From the NCBI GenBank assembly GCA_009712635.1, contig WASS01000020.1:1328795-1392794 (forward strand): a stretch of 64,000 bases of DNA, in the 5' to 3' direction. Under the pieces are notes generated by a model, which saw only the letters and a list, made by a program, of their open reading frames with translations, was not told the DNA's origin and ran no database searches. Source of the DNA: Hungatella sp. (GTDB lineage: Bacteria; Bacillota; Clostridia; Lachnospirales; Lachnospiraceae). Both the position numbers and the translations under genes were made by a program. This document shows, in pieces, positions 16,887 to 25,820 of this stretch (positions are counted from its first letter, which is position 1; the number at the start of each line of letters is the position of its first letter).

Positions 16887-17789
16887 ATGCGATATGCACG
16901 GGGTATAAATATGAAGTTTTCAATTGAGGCATCTCAAGATAATAAAGAGCAGCGCCAGCACAGTTCGTCACTGGTTCCCTACAGTATTTATGATTGCAAT
17001 ATACCGGATTGTTTTCCCAACGTACCCATGCACTGGCACAACGAATTTGAAATTGATTATGTATTGCAGGGAAAGGGCGATTTTATCTGTGGAGACGAAC
17101 ATTTCCCTGTAAGCTCCGGGGATGTGGTTATGATATCTCCTAATATGCTGCATGCCGCCTATCCTTCTTACAACATGAATCTGCATTATATAGCCTTTGT
17201 ATTTCATGCGAGTATGCTTGGACTCGAAAGCAATGATCGCAGCAGCACCCATTGTATACGACCGCTAATTACTGGACAACTGCGTGTAAATTTGAAATAT
17301 GACTTAAGCCACCCTGATTATTCGGTTATCCGTTCCCTGACAGAGACACTTATAAGTTATGCAAACAAAAACAATCCTTATGATGACCTTTTACTAAAAA
17401 GTAATCTATTGCAGCTGTACTGGTATTTTGAAAAAAAAGAAAATCTATCTTCCTCCCGGGACGATGATATCAGTTATTCCGCTCTAATTCGTCCTGCTCT
17501 GGAGTATATGACCTATTACTATATGGATTCCATTACGATTAATGAGCTTGCAGCTCAATGCGCTATTAGTTCAAGTCACTTCATGAGCTCCTTTAAAAAA
17601 GCCGTTGGCTGCAGTGCAATTGAATTTCTGACCCATCTAAGGATTAAAGCTGCATGCGCAGCACTGACAGAAACAGAAGATGACATATCAACAATCTCCT
17701 GCAACTGCGGCTTTAACAACCTGTCTAATTTTAATAAGCAATTCAAACAACTTACAGGATGTTCGCCTCGGGAATACCGAAAACGTTGA
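16887..17789 (+). CDS. AraC-family regulator with cupin-type sensor
   Basis: The 300-residue protein has an N-terminal cupin sensor (MHWHNEFEIDYVLQG and GDVVMISPNMLHAA, about 45-95) and two C-terminal AraC helix-turn-helices (ITINELAAQCAISSSHF, about 213-229; DISTISCNCGFNNLSNFNKQF, about 262-282), ending in SPREYRK. It likely senses a sugar and activates the divergent GH31 gene. The start is uncertain: ATG 16887 or ATG 16911; neither has a textbook Shine-Dalgarno sequence. Confidence 0.92.
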   Translation: MRYARGINMKFSIEASQDNKEQRQHSSSLVPYSIYDCNIPDCFPNVPMHWHNEFEIDYVLQGKGDFICGDEHFPVSSGDVVMISPNMLHAAYPSYNMNLHYIAFVFHASMLGLESNDRSSTHCIRPLITGQLRVNLKYDLSHPDYSVIRSLTETLISYANKNNPYDDLLLKSNLLQLYWYFEKKENLSSSRDDDISYSALIRPALEYMTYYYMDSITINELAAQCAISSSHFMSSFKKAVGCSAIEFLTHLRIKAACAALTETEDDISTISCNCGFNNLSNFNKQFKQLTGCSPREYRKR

Positions 17790-17827
17790 AATTCCTTACC
17801 CTACCTGTCACAGTAGAGTAAGGAATT
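17790..17827. terminator. Hairpin after the AraC gene
   Basis: AATTCCTTAC and GTAAGGAATT form a 10-bp stem starting at the stop codon of the araC-type gene, with a nested CTAC/GTAG pairing in the loop. A T-run is lacking. Confidence 0.5.
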
Positions 17828-17893
17828 CATTCCTGTCAGATAACCAGTTACACATTTGATGCCACTAACTTACATTTCTTCATATTAGCGCTA

Positions 17894-18538
17894 TTAAACA
17901 GATAATGAAATATTTTCAGTCCACTTTCTATCAACTCCAACTAATAAGCCATCTTTTTCCATAGGCATATCTACAACTCTTTTTCTTATTATGTATGAAG
18001 AGATATTATCTAAAATTTTTGTGCAGTTTAAACTCTCTTCAATGATTCCACAGGTATATATTTGAAACTTTGAATCATCATAAATATTTAGTGTTATATA
18101 TTCAATGTTACTTTGATACACATCATTTTCTATTGTATCTTGCATATTAACTGCATTTATAATATTTACATTTCTTAAGTCACATCGTTCTTCAAGTAGA
18201 TACTTATCAAGTTTTAGAAATACTACTAAGTCGGCATCAACACATACTGTTCCAAACAAAGGTTTACCTGGAATTGTATTAATACGTTCTCTAACAAATT
18301 GATTCATTTTTTCGCCTATTTCTCTAGTCCACGGTTCTTGACAAACATAATCTATTTCTTCTTTTGATAATAATGGAAAGATTTCTTTATCCATGTCACG
18401 TGCATATGCTAGTTTTTTAACAATAGTTGATTTACCACTACAAGTAGTTCCAATAACTATAATTCGTTTATTCTTATTTTCATTAAATATATTCTCCAAT
18501 ATTTTTTCAAGCTCACTTGCTTTTACAATACTTTTCAT
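17894..18538 (-). CDS. P-loop NTPase, kinase-like
   Basis: The 214-residue protein has a Walker A motif IGTTCSGKST at about 29-38 and a hydrophobic strand VCVDADLVVFLKL (about 98-110) that may be Walker B. It resembles small nucleoside/uridine-kinase-like proteins, but no precise family is recognised. The start has GGAGGGGG upstream. It is 70 bp downstream of the XRE gene at 18609, so the pair may form an operon. Confidence 0.7.
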   Translation of the reverse strand: MKSIVKASELEKILENIFNENKNKRIIVIGTTCSGKSTIVKKLAYARDMDKEIFPLLSKEEIDYVCQEPWTREIGEKMNQFVRERINTIPGKPLFGTVCVDADLVVFLKLDKYLLEERCDLRNVNIINAVNMQDTIENDVYQSNIEYITLNIYDDSKFQIYTCGIIEESLNCTKILDNISSYIIRKRVVDMPMEKDGLLVGVDRKWTENISLSV

Positions 18539-18608
18539 AAGTTCAATCCCCCTCCATATAAGTAATTATCACTTCAGCTTCCTATTATGTTCATATAATT
18601 TCCAATCT

Positions 18609-19223
18609 CTATTCCGACCAATCCATCTGACAATCTGGTATACCTTGACTACGACATTTTTCAATAACATTATTCTTTTCTTCAATATTTCCAATCGTAT
18701 ATTTTAAAACAAGTCCTCGAAAAACAATATATTTTATATTATTCTTTTTGAAATCAACAAACCAATTGCCACCTTTGTTCTCATCATTAATCAAAACCTT
18801 AGATAACTTTTCAGGTAAATCTATTACATTTGATGAAAATGTGATTGCAGTCCAGTAACGTGGAAAACATTTCGTCTTCCATAATTCAATTTTATTTACA
18901 TTAATACAGTCTAGAATTTCTTCATTATCAATACTTTCTTTAATGAGAATTCCCTCATATATTCCTTCATTTTCATTAGCAAGTGATTTCCCACATGATT
19001 TCTTTTCTTTTACTCCATCGATTGATAACTCATCTTTCAATAGCACATCAATTGTTACTCCAAATATACGGCTTAATTCTAATAATTTTTCTGTCTCTGG
19101 TAGTGAAATGTCCATTTCCCATTTAGAAATAGACTGCCTAGTAACTAAACATTTTTCAGCTAACGTTTCCTGTGACATTCCATTCTTGTTCCTTAAGCAT
19201 TGAATTTTTTCAGATAATTTCAT
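18609..19223 (-). CDS. XRE-family regulator with C-terminal sensor region
   Basis: A Cro/C1-type helix-turn-helix occupies the N-terminus (IQCLRNKNGMSQETLAEKCL then RQSISKWEM, about 8-37). The remaining 140 residues (containing CFPRYWTAITF and NNIKYIVFRGLVLKYTIG) are not recognised and could be a sensing domain. GAAAGGGG precedes ATG 19223. It probably regulates itself and the kinase-like gene downstream. Confidence 0.85.
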   Translation of the reverse strand: MKLSEKIQCLRNKNGMSQETLAEKCLVTRQSISKWEMDISLPETEKLLELSRIFGVTIDVLLKDELSIDGVKEKKSCGKSLANENEGIYEGILIKESIDNEEILDCINVNKIELWKTKCFPRYWTAITFSSNVIDLPEKLSKVLINDENKGGNWFVDFKKNNIKYIVFRGLVLKYTIGNIEEKNNVIEKCRSQGIPDCQMDWSE

Positions 19224-19477
19224 TGCTATTACCCCTTTCTAATTAGACAACAATATAATATCAATAATCATCCTATATTTCTACCAACTTGAAAGTTCTG
19301 TTTAGCAACCACAACGTGCATTCCTTGATTCTTTTCATCCTCCGCATCATGACTTTATTACATTGTTAATAAACAATCCCCTACAAATTACCATTTATAT
19401 ATGAGCCAAATAAGTATCAAATTTACCAGGCAATGTCAATACTGGCGCTTTGTTCACTTCCATCAACACCTATACTT

Positions 19478-19888
19478 CTATATCACTATGCCATCACAGT
19501 GGTCTATCTCATGTTGTATAATCTGTGCTATCCATCCGGAAAACTTCTGGCACTGTTTCTTAAAATTTATATCCTGAAACTCCACCTCTATTTCTTTATA
19601 TCTGGTGGTATTGCGAACTCCAATCAAAGAAAGACAGCCTTCCTCCGTCTCGTACACACCAGACTTTTTTACAATCACTGGATTAATCATAGCAATATTG
19701 GCAAAACCTATACTCACTGCTATTATTCTCTTCTTGATACCAATCATGTTAGCCGCCATTCCTACACAGCCTTCTTCATTTGCTTTTAGAGTATCAAGCA
19801 AATCCTGAACCACCTGCTTGTCCGCTACCGTCGCCGGTTCTGACTTCTGACTCAGAAAAACGACATCCCTCATTACTGGTCTAATCAT
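19478..19888 (-). CDS. def: Peptide deformylase-family protein with variant motif 1
   Basis: The 136-residue protein has the deformylase metal motifs EGCLSL (about 85-90) and QHEIDHCDG (about 124-132), whose Cys and two His bind the metal. Deformylase removes the N-formyl group from new proteins. Motif 1, usually GxGxAAxQ, reads GMAANM here, so the conserved Gln is Met. I recall such variants as a second clostridial deformylase type. AGAAGG precedes the ATG. Confidence 0.82.
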   Translation of the reverse strand: MIRPVMRDVVFLSQKSEPATVADKQVVQDLLDTLKANEEGCVGMAANMIGIKKRIIAVSIGFANIAMINPVIVKKSGVYETEEGCLSLIGVRNTTRYKEIEVEFQDINFKKQCQKFSGWIAQIIQHEIDHCDGIVI

Positions 19889-20145
19889 TACAAACCTTCT
19901 TTCATTTACTCAAAATAGTTTTATATATTTTTGTATTTTATAATAACACGTATCTTTACCAATTAATATTGAAATCTGTACAAGGTTGTCAAATCGTAGT
20001 CATAAACAACATAATGATCCCATATATCCGTCTCTTTTCGTGTATACATATAATACCTTTGACATCTAAAAATAAGTGATTTATAATAACATAATTAAAA
20101 ATAAAAGCAAGGTCCTCACTGGATTATTGTAGAAAGGAAAATAAT

Positions 20146-20361
20146 ATGGGAAAATTTGAAAGTGCAACAGCAATTGGTTTGAGAAATAAAGAAACAGATA
20201 AATTAATCGTAATATATCCTTTTAAGGCAGAAGGAAGCGATGAAGAAATTACGAAAAAAGTAACGGATTGGTATTATATGCAGAATTGCGCCGCAGAGGA
20301 AGAACTTAGAAATGCATATGTGGATATATTGACTGAAGCTGAATCTAAATCTATAAAATAA
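20146..20361 (+). CDS. Small acidic protein of unknown function (71 aa)
   Basis: A 71-residue ORF follows GAAAGGAAAATAAT and is followed by a clear terminator at 20436, so it looks like a real monocistronic gene. The sequence is charged (EGSDEEITKKVTDWYYMQN) with no motif, signal peptide or membrane helix that I recognise. Confidence 0.65.
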   Translation: MGKFESATAIGLRNKETDKLIVIYPFKAEGSDEEITKKVTDWYYMQNCAAEEELRNAYVDILTEAESKSIK

Positions 20362-20435
20362 AGTACCAACAGAGAAATAATTGCTATGAAATATCTCCGG
20401 TAGTGTAATAAATCCTGTGTCTCTGAAAATAAAAG

Positions 20436-20489
20436 GCTTCTTTCTGGAAATGATTAGATAAATAATTCTTTTTCAGAAGGAAGCTTTTT
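20436..20489 (+). terminator. Terminator of the 71-aa protein gene
   Basis: GCTTCTTTCTG and CAGAAGGAAGC pair over 11 bp (one G-T) around a 27-nt loop and are followed by TTTTT. Confidence 0.75.
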
Positions 20490-20612
20490 CTATGGAAATT
20501 AAGATATTTAGATTGTCGCGGAGTACAGGAAGTTCTTGTCTTTTGTGTAGATGGGCTGCTGGTTTCAAAGAGGCAATTTAAGCCGTTGTATCCGCAACGA
20601 TTGAATCAATAC

Positions 20613-21431
20613 TTATAATTTTTCATATGTGTTTTTTAGTAACAATGCATCTTTCTCCACCAATGGTCCCTCTGCAATTATACAGCCTCTAACGTCATAA
20701 TCTTTTATTGCTTTTAAACACTCTAGATAATTAAAATCGCTTTGCAATATGGGAAGATGGTTTATCTCACCTTTTTCATTGTAATTTACTCCTCCCATAT
20801 GAATATGCAAATCCTCTAGAGCAGATCTTCCCAGCTTATTCATCACATATTGCAATATTTTTGCAAAATCATCATATTTTTTTAAACAGCCGTTCTGTCT
20901 TGCGTGTATATGAGAAAAGTCTATACATAACTTACAAGAACTTATTTCTTTGCAAAGAGACACTAATTCCTCAAGCGTTCCAAACTGAGTTTTTTTTCCT
21001 GTAGTCTCAAGCCTATAATCTATCCCTTTATACGGAAGCTTTAATAAGTTTTCTTTTATAGTATTATAGGTTTCTTCCTTTGATTTCTTTAAATAAAAGC
21101 CTGGATGAAATATTAGACTTCTTCCCTTAACCTGCGACAATGCTTCCATTGCATTTGTTATTCTTTTCATTGACTGTACTTGCTTTTCATATTCATCTGC
21201 GTTTAGATTTATATAATGTGATCCATGTGCCGACAAATAAAAATCATTGTCTAGCTTAGTTTTTAATATTATGTTCTTATTCTTATCTGTTACATTCACA
21301 CTTCTCACAAACAGAAGTTCCATAGCATCAAGTCCTATTGATTTTAGATAAACAATACCAGAAGCATAGTTTAACTTCTTTAATCCACTTCCTATTGGTA
21401 AGCCTGATATCCCAAACAATAGATTATCCAT
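20613..21431 (-). CDS. Endonuclease IV / xylose-isomerase-like TIM-barrel protein
   Basis: From ATG 21431 (GAGGGG 5 nt upstream; a GTG at 21443 is rejected) the protein has 272 residues. It shows metal-ligand segments of the AP-endonuclease-2 fold: LSAHGSHYIN, LIFHPGFY, YRLETTGKKTQFG, LCIDFSHIHARQNG, LHIHMGG and CIIAEGP. Endonuclease IV cleaves abasic DNA sites; many relatives are sugar isomerases. The H, E and D ligands are present, so DNA repair is plausible but not certain. Confidence 0.8.
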   Translation of the reverse strand: MDNLLFGISGLPIGSGLKKLNYASGIVYLKSIGLDAMELLFVRSVNVTDKNKNIILKTKLDNDFYLSAHGSHYINLNADEYEKQVQSMKRITNAMEALSQVKGRSLIFHPGFYLKKSKEETYNTIKENLLKLPYKGIDYRLETTGKKTQFGTLEELVSLCKEISSCKLCIDFSHIHARQNGCLKKYDDFAKILQYVMNKLGRSALEDLHIHMGGVNYNEKGEINHLPILQSDFNYLECLKAIKDYDVRGCIIAEGPLVEKDALLLKNTYEKL

Positions 21432-21514
21432 GTTTCCCCTCACACTTTCACCTCGGTGATGAACCGGAATTATAAGTCGTTTATGGAAATTATAATTTAC
21501 TAATTATACCGCAC

Positions 21515-22513
21515 TTATTCCCACCAATGCTTTATTTCTGCAATGCCAACATCCCACACTTTAGCGTTTCCGGTGACTATAATTTTTATATCTTTTAATT
21601 TTGCATTAAAAAATGTTTTCACTTTTTGTGCATTTTTATCTTCGTCTTTATCACTAAATAATATCAGCTCATCCCCATTAGCTACAATCGTAACCGAACC
21701 TTTATATTCTTCATCATCAGGAATGCCAATTTGGGCATAGATCCAGGGATTATTCTTGCCTACATGAAACAGGTACTCCCTGCTTGTTCCGTCATTGCTG
21801 CTATACACGTTTAATGTAGGATTTATGTTTTCACCTTGTACCCTAAAAGACGAAATTTTTTCGGTAGCCGGCGCGGTTGCACTTAGTTCATTTATTGCTA
21901 CAACAGTTCCTATTCTTTCATTTACATGCACGACATAATCAATTATTTCAGAAACAGTCATAATCGTAATGAATAGTATAAGCATAGATGCTACCGAGGC
22001 AGCAAGCCTTTTAAAAGTAATCTCTGAGGAAAATCCTACTTTATAAGCAATAAAGCCTATAATTGCACCCAAAGTATTCGATATGATATCCATAATGTCA
22101 AACGTACCCAGAAAAGTTAAAGACTGAAACAATTCCAGAAAGCAAATCACTGATATAAACAATGTGATAAACTTTCTAAAACGGATACGATACAGCAACG
22201 GAATTATAATTCCAAAAGGGATAAAAGCAGCAATGTTCCCAAAATCGAATAACCATGACATCGATAGTTCCGGAAACCTCAGGGGAATACCTTCTGGTAA
22301 AAGTATAAATGTATATTTATTATAATCTGGATTCTTTTCTAATCTATTAAACCCAAGGAATATAAAGTACAAAATTAAAGCTGTATAAACAATCGTTCCT
22401 ATAAGAATAAGTCTGCGTAATTTAGTATTGATAGTGTATGAATTAACAGATAACACTACCTTGTCATTTAATGTTTCTTTTTTTTTGCTTTTCACTTTTA
22501 GCACCCCATTCAT
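21515..22513 (-). CDS. VanZ-like membrane protein with extra C-terminal domain
   Basis: The 332-residue protein has about five to six transmembrane helices with the VanZ pattern (NIAAFIPFGIIIPLL, then GTFDIMDIISNTLGAIIGF, about 92-155). An extracytoplasmic domain of 120 residues follows, ending in WDVGIAEIKHWW. VanZ proteins relate to low-level teicoplanin resistance and cell-envelope functions. M1 lacks a clear ribosome binding site; a GTG at 22495 behind GGGGTG is an alternative start. A degraded copy of part of this gene lies at 61475-61605. Confidence 0.85.
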   Translation of the reverse strand: MNGVLKVKSKKKETLNDKVVLSVNSYTINTKLRRLILIGTIVYTALILYFIFLGFNRLEKNPDYNKYTFILLPEGIPLRFPELSMSWLFDFGNIAAFIPFGIIIPLLYRIRFRKFITLFISVICFLELFQSLTFLGTFDIMDIISNTLGAIIGFIAYKVGFSSEITFKRLAASVASMLILFITIMTVSEIIDYVVHVNERIGTVVAINELSATAPATEKISSFRVQGENINPTLNVYSSNDGTSREYLFHVGKNNPWIYAQIGIPDDEEYKGSVTIVANGDELILFSDKDEDKNAQKVKTFFNAKLKDIKIIVTGNAKVWDVGIAEIKHWWE

Positions 22514-22576
22514 AAAATATTATAATTAATTTACCACTTCAAGCAATAATAAGAATCATCTATTATATCAGCCATT

Positions 22577-22625
22577 ATGTTTATAAGCTTGCTGTTTTAT
22601 CCATAATTTCGGATTGCTAGCTATA
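22577..22625. repeat. Dispersed 49-bp repeat, copy 1 (second copy 31455-31500)
   Basis: The stretch TATGTTTATAAGCTTGCTGT and its continuation TTTTATCCATAATTTCGG matches 31455-31500 with few differences. Both copies lie in gene-remnant spacers. The 338-bp space 22514-22851 otherwise holds only the remnant at 22676. Confidence 0.7.
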
Positions 22626-22675
22626 TTTGCATTTTTTTAAACTCCTCTGCGCTTTTCAAATAAGCAAGGATAAAC

Positions 22676-22847
22676 TTATGCGGATTTTCTGGTGTTGAAC
22701 TTAATAGCTGATATAAACAAATTCGATATGTATGGGTCAAAATCTGTTTGCTTAACTTCTGGAAGACAAAGTATATCACGAGCAAATTCTAATACAATTT
22801 CATAATTTCTTTCATAAACCAGACCTTTCTCATAAATAAATTCATAT
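22676..22847 (-). pseudogene. C-terminal gene remnant, unrecognised
   Basis: A frame without a start codon, bounded upstream by a stop at about 22848, encodes about 56 protein-like residues including EIVLEFARDILCLPEVKQ and FDPYISNLF before a TAA. It has the look of the end of a degraded gene and has no ribosome binding site. Confidence 0.45.
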
Positions 22848-22851
22848 TAAA

Positions 22852-24090
22852 TTACGAATTAGTTTTTGAAAGCATTTCCATTACGTCCTTAATTCTCTCA
22901 TAAACGCTGAATATTCTTGTTTTTGTTGAAGCTTCTATACAGTTATTGTTTATATATAAACTATAGTCAATTTTATCGTAAATCATATTTATTTTACTAA
23001 ACTCGACTAAATCATACCGAAAGTTAATATCTTCTTTATTCTTCAGGAATTTTAAATGTTCCTCAAGTATTTTAAAATATCTGTAGCAAAGGGGCGTAAT
23101 TAAATCTATTTCATCTAATTGAAACGCCGGGTAATCAGCATTGAAAATTTTCCCCTCCCAATAATACTCTAATGCACAAGTTGAGATGTTTTTAAAATAT
23201 TTTAACAATTCTTGTTTAATAGATTTTATCGTAGTTGCAGTACCTGTATTATCATCTATCAATAAAATATTTGTACTTTCTGGATATTGAGCACTTAATA
23301 AATGCACCTGGTCAATCAAGGATAATTCACAATAATGATTATTATCATATTTTGAAAACCTAACATATTCATACCCTGCCAGACCGCAACATCGATTCAT
23401 GCTATTGGTATATTTTTGCATAGATATAAAAAATGGTGGTATTAGTGCAGCCCCTTGTAAAGGTGAAATGATAATATCGTGTTCCCCAATATAATCACAT
23501 AATGCAAAATAAGTAATAAACATAATAAGAATATTATCCATCTCTGAATATTCACGGACATCGGAAATATTAAGATCCTTCATATCTGATATTATACTAT
23601 CAATTAAGTCAAAAGATAGTGGTGGGAATTGATTTAATTCTTCATCAAAAATAATTTGAGTTATATAGTCAGTCAAATCTATTAGATATTCTTTGAGTGC
23701 TTTATAATAATTAACATCCAAAGACGTATAAGAGAATATAACACCAACTAATTTTGCTATACATGACAACATATATTCCGTGAGCGAGAATATAATATAT
23801 CTTTTATTATCGTAGGATAATTCTAAATTTAAAATTATCGGTGCATCAAAAGCTATATTTTTTACTAAATCTGTTGTTTCATTTAAATCCGTTGAATAAT
23901 AAGTATAATTTCTGTTACAGTAAAACGGCTTTTTCAGACTAAAATACTTCTCTAAAATCGGAAGATTTTGGTTGTACTCTTCTTCAAACCTATCAGCCTC
24001 AATATACACCTCCCCGGCAAAACCGAACTTATATTTAGATAATATAGTTTGATTTAGGAATGGTTTAATCATATTATATAAGTCATTCAA
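22852..24090 (-). CDS. Phosphoribosyltransferase-domain protein
   Basis: The 412-residue protein has a PRPP-binding loop, NILLIDDNTGTATT (about 274-287), as in type I phosphoribosyltransferases. The N-terminal 200 residues, rich in Tyr and Ile, are not recognised. It follows the 5'-nucleotidase gene at 24122 by 31 bp, so a joint role in nucleobase/nucleotide turnover is likely. The long N-terminal half makes it unlike simple hypoxanthine or adenine phosphoribosyltransferases, and the base used is unknown. Confidence 0.7.
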   Translation of the reverse strand: MNDLYNMIKPFLNQTILSKYKFGFAGEVYIEADRFEEEYNQNLPILEKYFSLKKPFYCNRNYTYYSTDLNETTDLVKNIAFDAPIILNLELSYDNKRYIIFSLTEYMLSCIAKLVGVIFSYTSLDVNYYKALKEYLIDLTDYITQIIFDEELNQFPPLSFDLIDSIISDMKDLNISDVREYSEMDNILIMFITYFALCDYIGEHDIIISPLQGAALIPPFFISMQKYTNSMNRCCGLAGYEYVRFSKYDNNHYCELSLIDQVHLLSAQYPESTNILLIDDNTGTATTIKSIKQELLKYFKNISTCALEYYWEGKIFNADYPAFQLDEIDLITPLCYRYFKILEEHLKFLKNKEDINFRYDLVEFSKINMIYDKIDYSLYINNNCIEASTKTRIFSVYERIKDVMEMLSKTNS

Positions 24091-24121
24091 ACTGACGCCT
24101 CTCTATCTCCCAAAACTCTGA

Positions 24122-25498
24122 TTATTTTAATAACCACCGTTCTACAAATGCCTTCTCAACAAAGACTTCTTTCATAACGTATTCTTGTATTATATCTCTC
24201 AAATATTCTTTGTTATATTGCTCGTCCTGATTCCTGGCTAATGTTTGGTAGCCAGTTCCCCTTTGAAGATAATCAGAGGAAGCTACCGTATACCACTGCT
24301 CCATATTAAGGCTGACGCCATGAATATAAATATTCAAAATATTCCTGCCATCATGTTCAATTACTGCGTTTGATACATGCAGCCTCCCCACATATTTCCC
24401 CCGAAATCCCGCACCTTTCCCATCCGCATAACAATAATCCGTATCCAAGGAATTTTGCAAGGCTTCCCACAAGTCTTTTCCTTGTATCTTAAAGCTGGTG
24501 GGATTTAAAGGAGATGGACAAAGTTCTATGATCTTTTTTCTTGAAACATCACCCTTTTTAATCCCCCCGTTTATCACGCCACTATTTATAATTGCAAGAT
24601 CACACACAAGGAAGTCCTGTAAGGCATCCGCAAGGAGATTCGTCATAGGGTTCTCTTCCACAACATCATGCCATAGATTTTTATTTATTCTGCAGAATGG
24701 TTCACTGAGTCTGTCAATAGCCTTTTTTTTGTTCTGTTTAATTAGTTCTTGAACTATAGTAGATTCTTCTGAATTTAGGATGTTGATATTAATTCCTTCT
24801 ATCAGTTGCACTTGATTCCTGTTTACTTCGACTTCAAGCTTTCCAATATGTTCTCCCTGTGCTCCTGAAGTATGGATAATCGTTCCATTTACTATTTCCG
24901 GCTGGTCCATTAATATATGGAAATGACCGCCTATTATAATATCAATACCACTTATTTTTACTGCTATTTCCTTATCCTTGTCCATCCCAAGATGTGAAAG
25001 CAGTATGCACAAATCATACTGATCCTGAGATTCATTGATTTCATGCTGTACTGCTTCCAGGTAATCGATAAGCGTAAAGCCAAGCAATTCGTTAAAAGGT
25101 CCAAGGTCCGGTGATGCCCCAATGATTAGTATTCTTAACCCATTTTTATTTATTATAATACTTCTTTTTACTTCTTCTATTTCTAAATTTCCAAGACAGC
25201 GCAGATTACAACTCAGCAACGGTATCTTCGCATTTGCAGCCATATATTTTAACACATCCAACCCTTGAAATATTTCATTATTTCCAACTGCCAAAGCATC
25301 GTACCCAGTAGAATCAAGCAATTCCATCGCTGCCAATCCGTCGGTTCCAAGCAATTCAATTCTTTTAAAATCCGCAAAATCTCCGGCATCAAGTACAAGA
25401 GTATTGCTATCCTTACATTCGCTAATTTGGTTTACTATTTTAGAAAAGTTCTCGAAATTACTATGTATGTCGTTTGTATGTAATATCGTTAAGCGCAT
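24122..25498 (-). CDS. 5'-nucleotidase/metallophosphatase (UshA/YunD-like), cytosolic
   Basis: The 458-residue protein begins with the calcineurin-like metal motif LHTNDIHSNFE and has DAGDFAD, GNNEIF (where most relatives have GNHE), LSHLGMDKD and GGHFHI in order. The C-terminal 5'-nucleotidase domain includes NSGVINGGIKKGDV and the substrate-stacking region. There is no signal peptide, unlike periplasmic UshA and like Bacillus YunD. AGGTGAGGTG precedes ATG 25498. It forms an operon with the phosphoribosyltransferase gene. The His-to-Asn change in GNNE is notable because this residue normally helps catalysis. Confidence 0.9.
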   Translation of the reverse strand: MRLTILHTNDIHSNFENFSKIVNQISECKDSNTLVLDAGDFADFKRIELLGTDGLAAMELLDSTGYDALAVGNNEIFQGLDVLKYMAANAKIPLLSCNLRCLGNLEIEEVKRSIIINKNGLRILIIGASPDLGPFNELLGFTLIDYLEAVQHEINESQDQYDLCILLSHLGMDKDKEIAVKISGIDIIIGGHFHILMDQPEIVNGTIIHTSGAQGEHIGKLEVEVNRNQVQLIEGININILNSEESTIVQELIKQNKKKAIDRLSEPFCRINKNLWHDVVEENPMTNLLADALQDFLVCDLAIINSGVINGGIKKGDVSRKKIIELCPSPLNPTSFKIQGKDLWEALQNSLDTDYCYADGKGAGFRGKYVGRLHVSNAVIEHDGRNILNIYIHGVSLNMEQWYTVASSDYLQRGTGYQTLARNQDEQYNKEYLRDIIQEYVMKEVFVEKAFVERWLLK

Positions 25499-25649
25499 AT
25501 TTTCACCTCACCTATGTATCCCCTGTTTTTAAAAATGACTGCTTAAAATATAGCACTAAACTGCCAGCGCAGTGGTTCGTCAACCAATAGTTTAGTACTT
25601 ATTCATTTTAATCTTTCTCTATTCTACTACTTCAAATTCCTGTGGTAAA

Positions 25650-25682
25650 CCTATAAAATAGAATCTCAAACTATTTTATAGG
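25650..25682. repeat. Perfect 12-bp inverted repeat
   Basis: CCTATAAAATAG and CTATTTTATAGG enclose 9 nt in the 321-bp space between the nucleotidase start and the CPBP gene end. No T-run follows. A second, weaker dyad (ACTAAACT...AGTTTAGT) lies near 25555-25593, upstream of the nucleotidase gene. Confidence 0.5.
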
Positions 25683-25724
25683 AGGTCATATATTCAAAAT
25701 CCATGATACCACGCTTTTTAGCAC

Positions 25725-25765
25725 AAAAAAGACATAACACCTTCTTGGCGAAGAGTTATGTCTTT
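25725..25765 (-). terminator. Terminator of the XRE-CPBP operon
   Basis: AAAGACATAAC and GTTATGTCTTT form an 11-bp stem; on the minus strand it is followed by six T residues, 55 bp after the CPBP stop codon. Confidence 0.8.
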
Positions 25766-25820
25766 CTTGTGTCATTTACTCAAATTAGTTGCAGACTTCT
25801 AACGGAGCAAAACCTTATTT

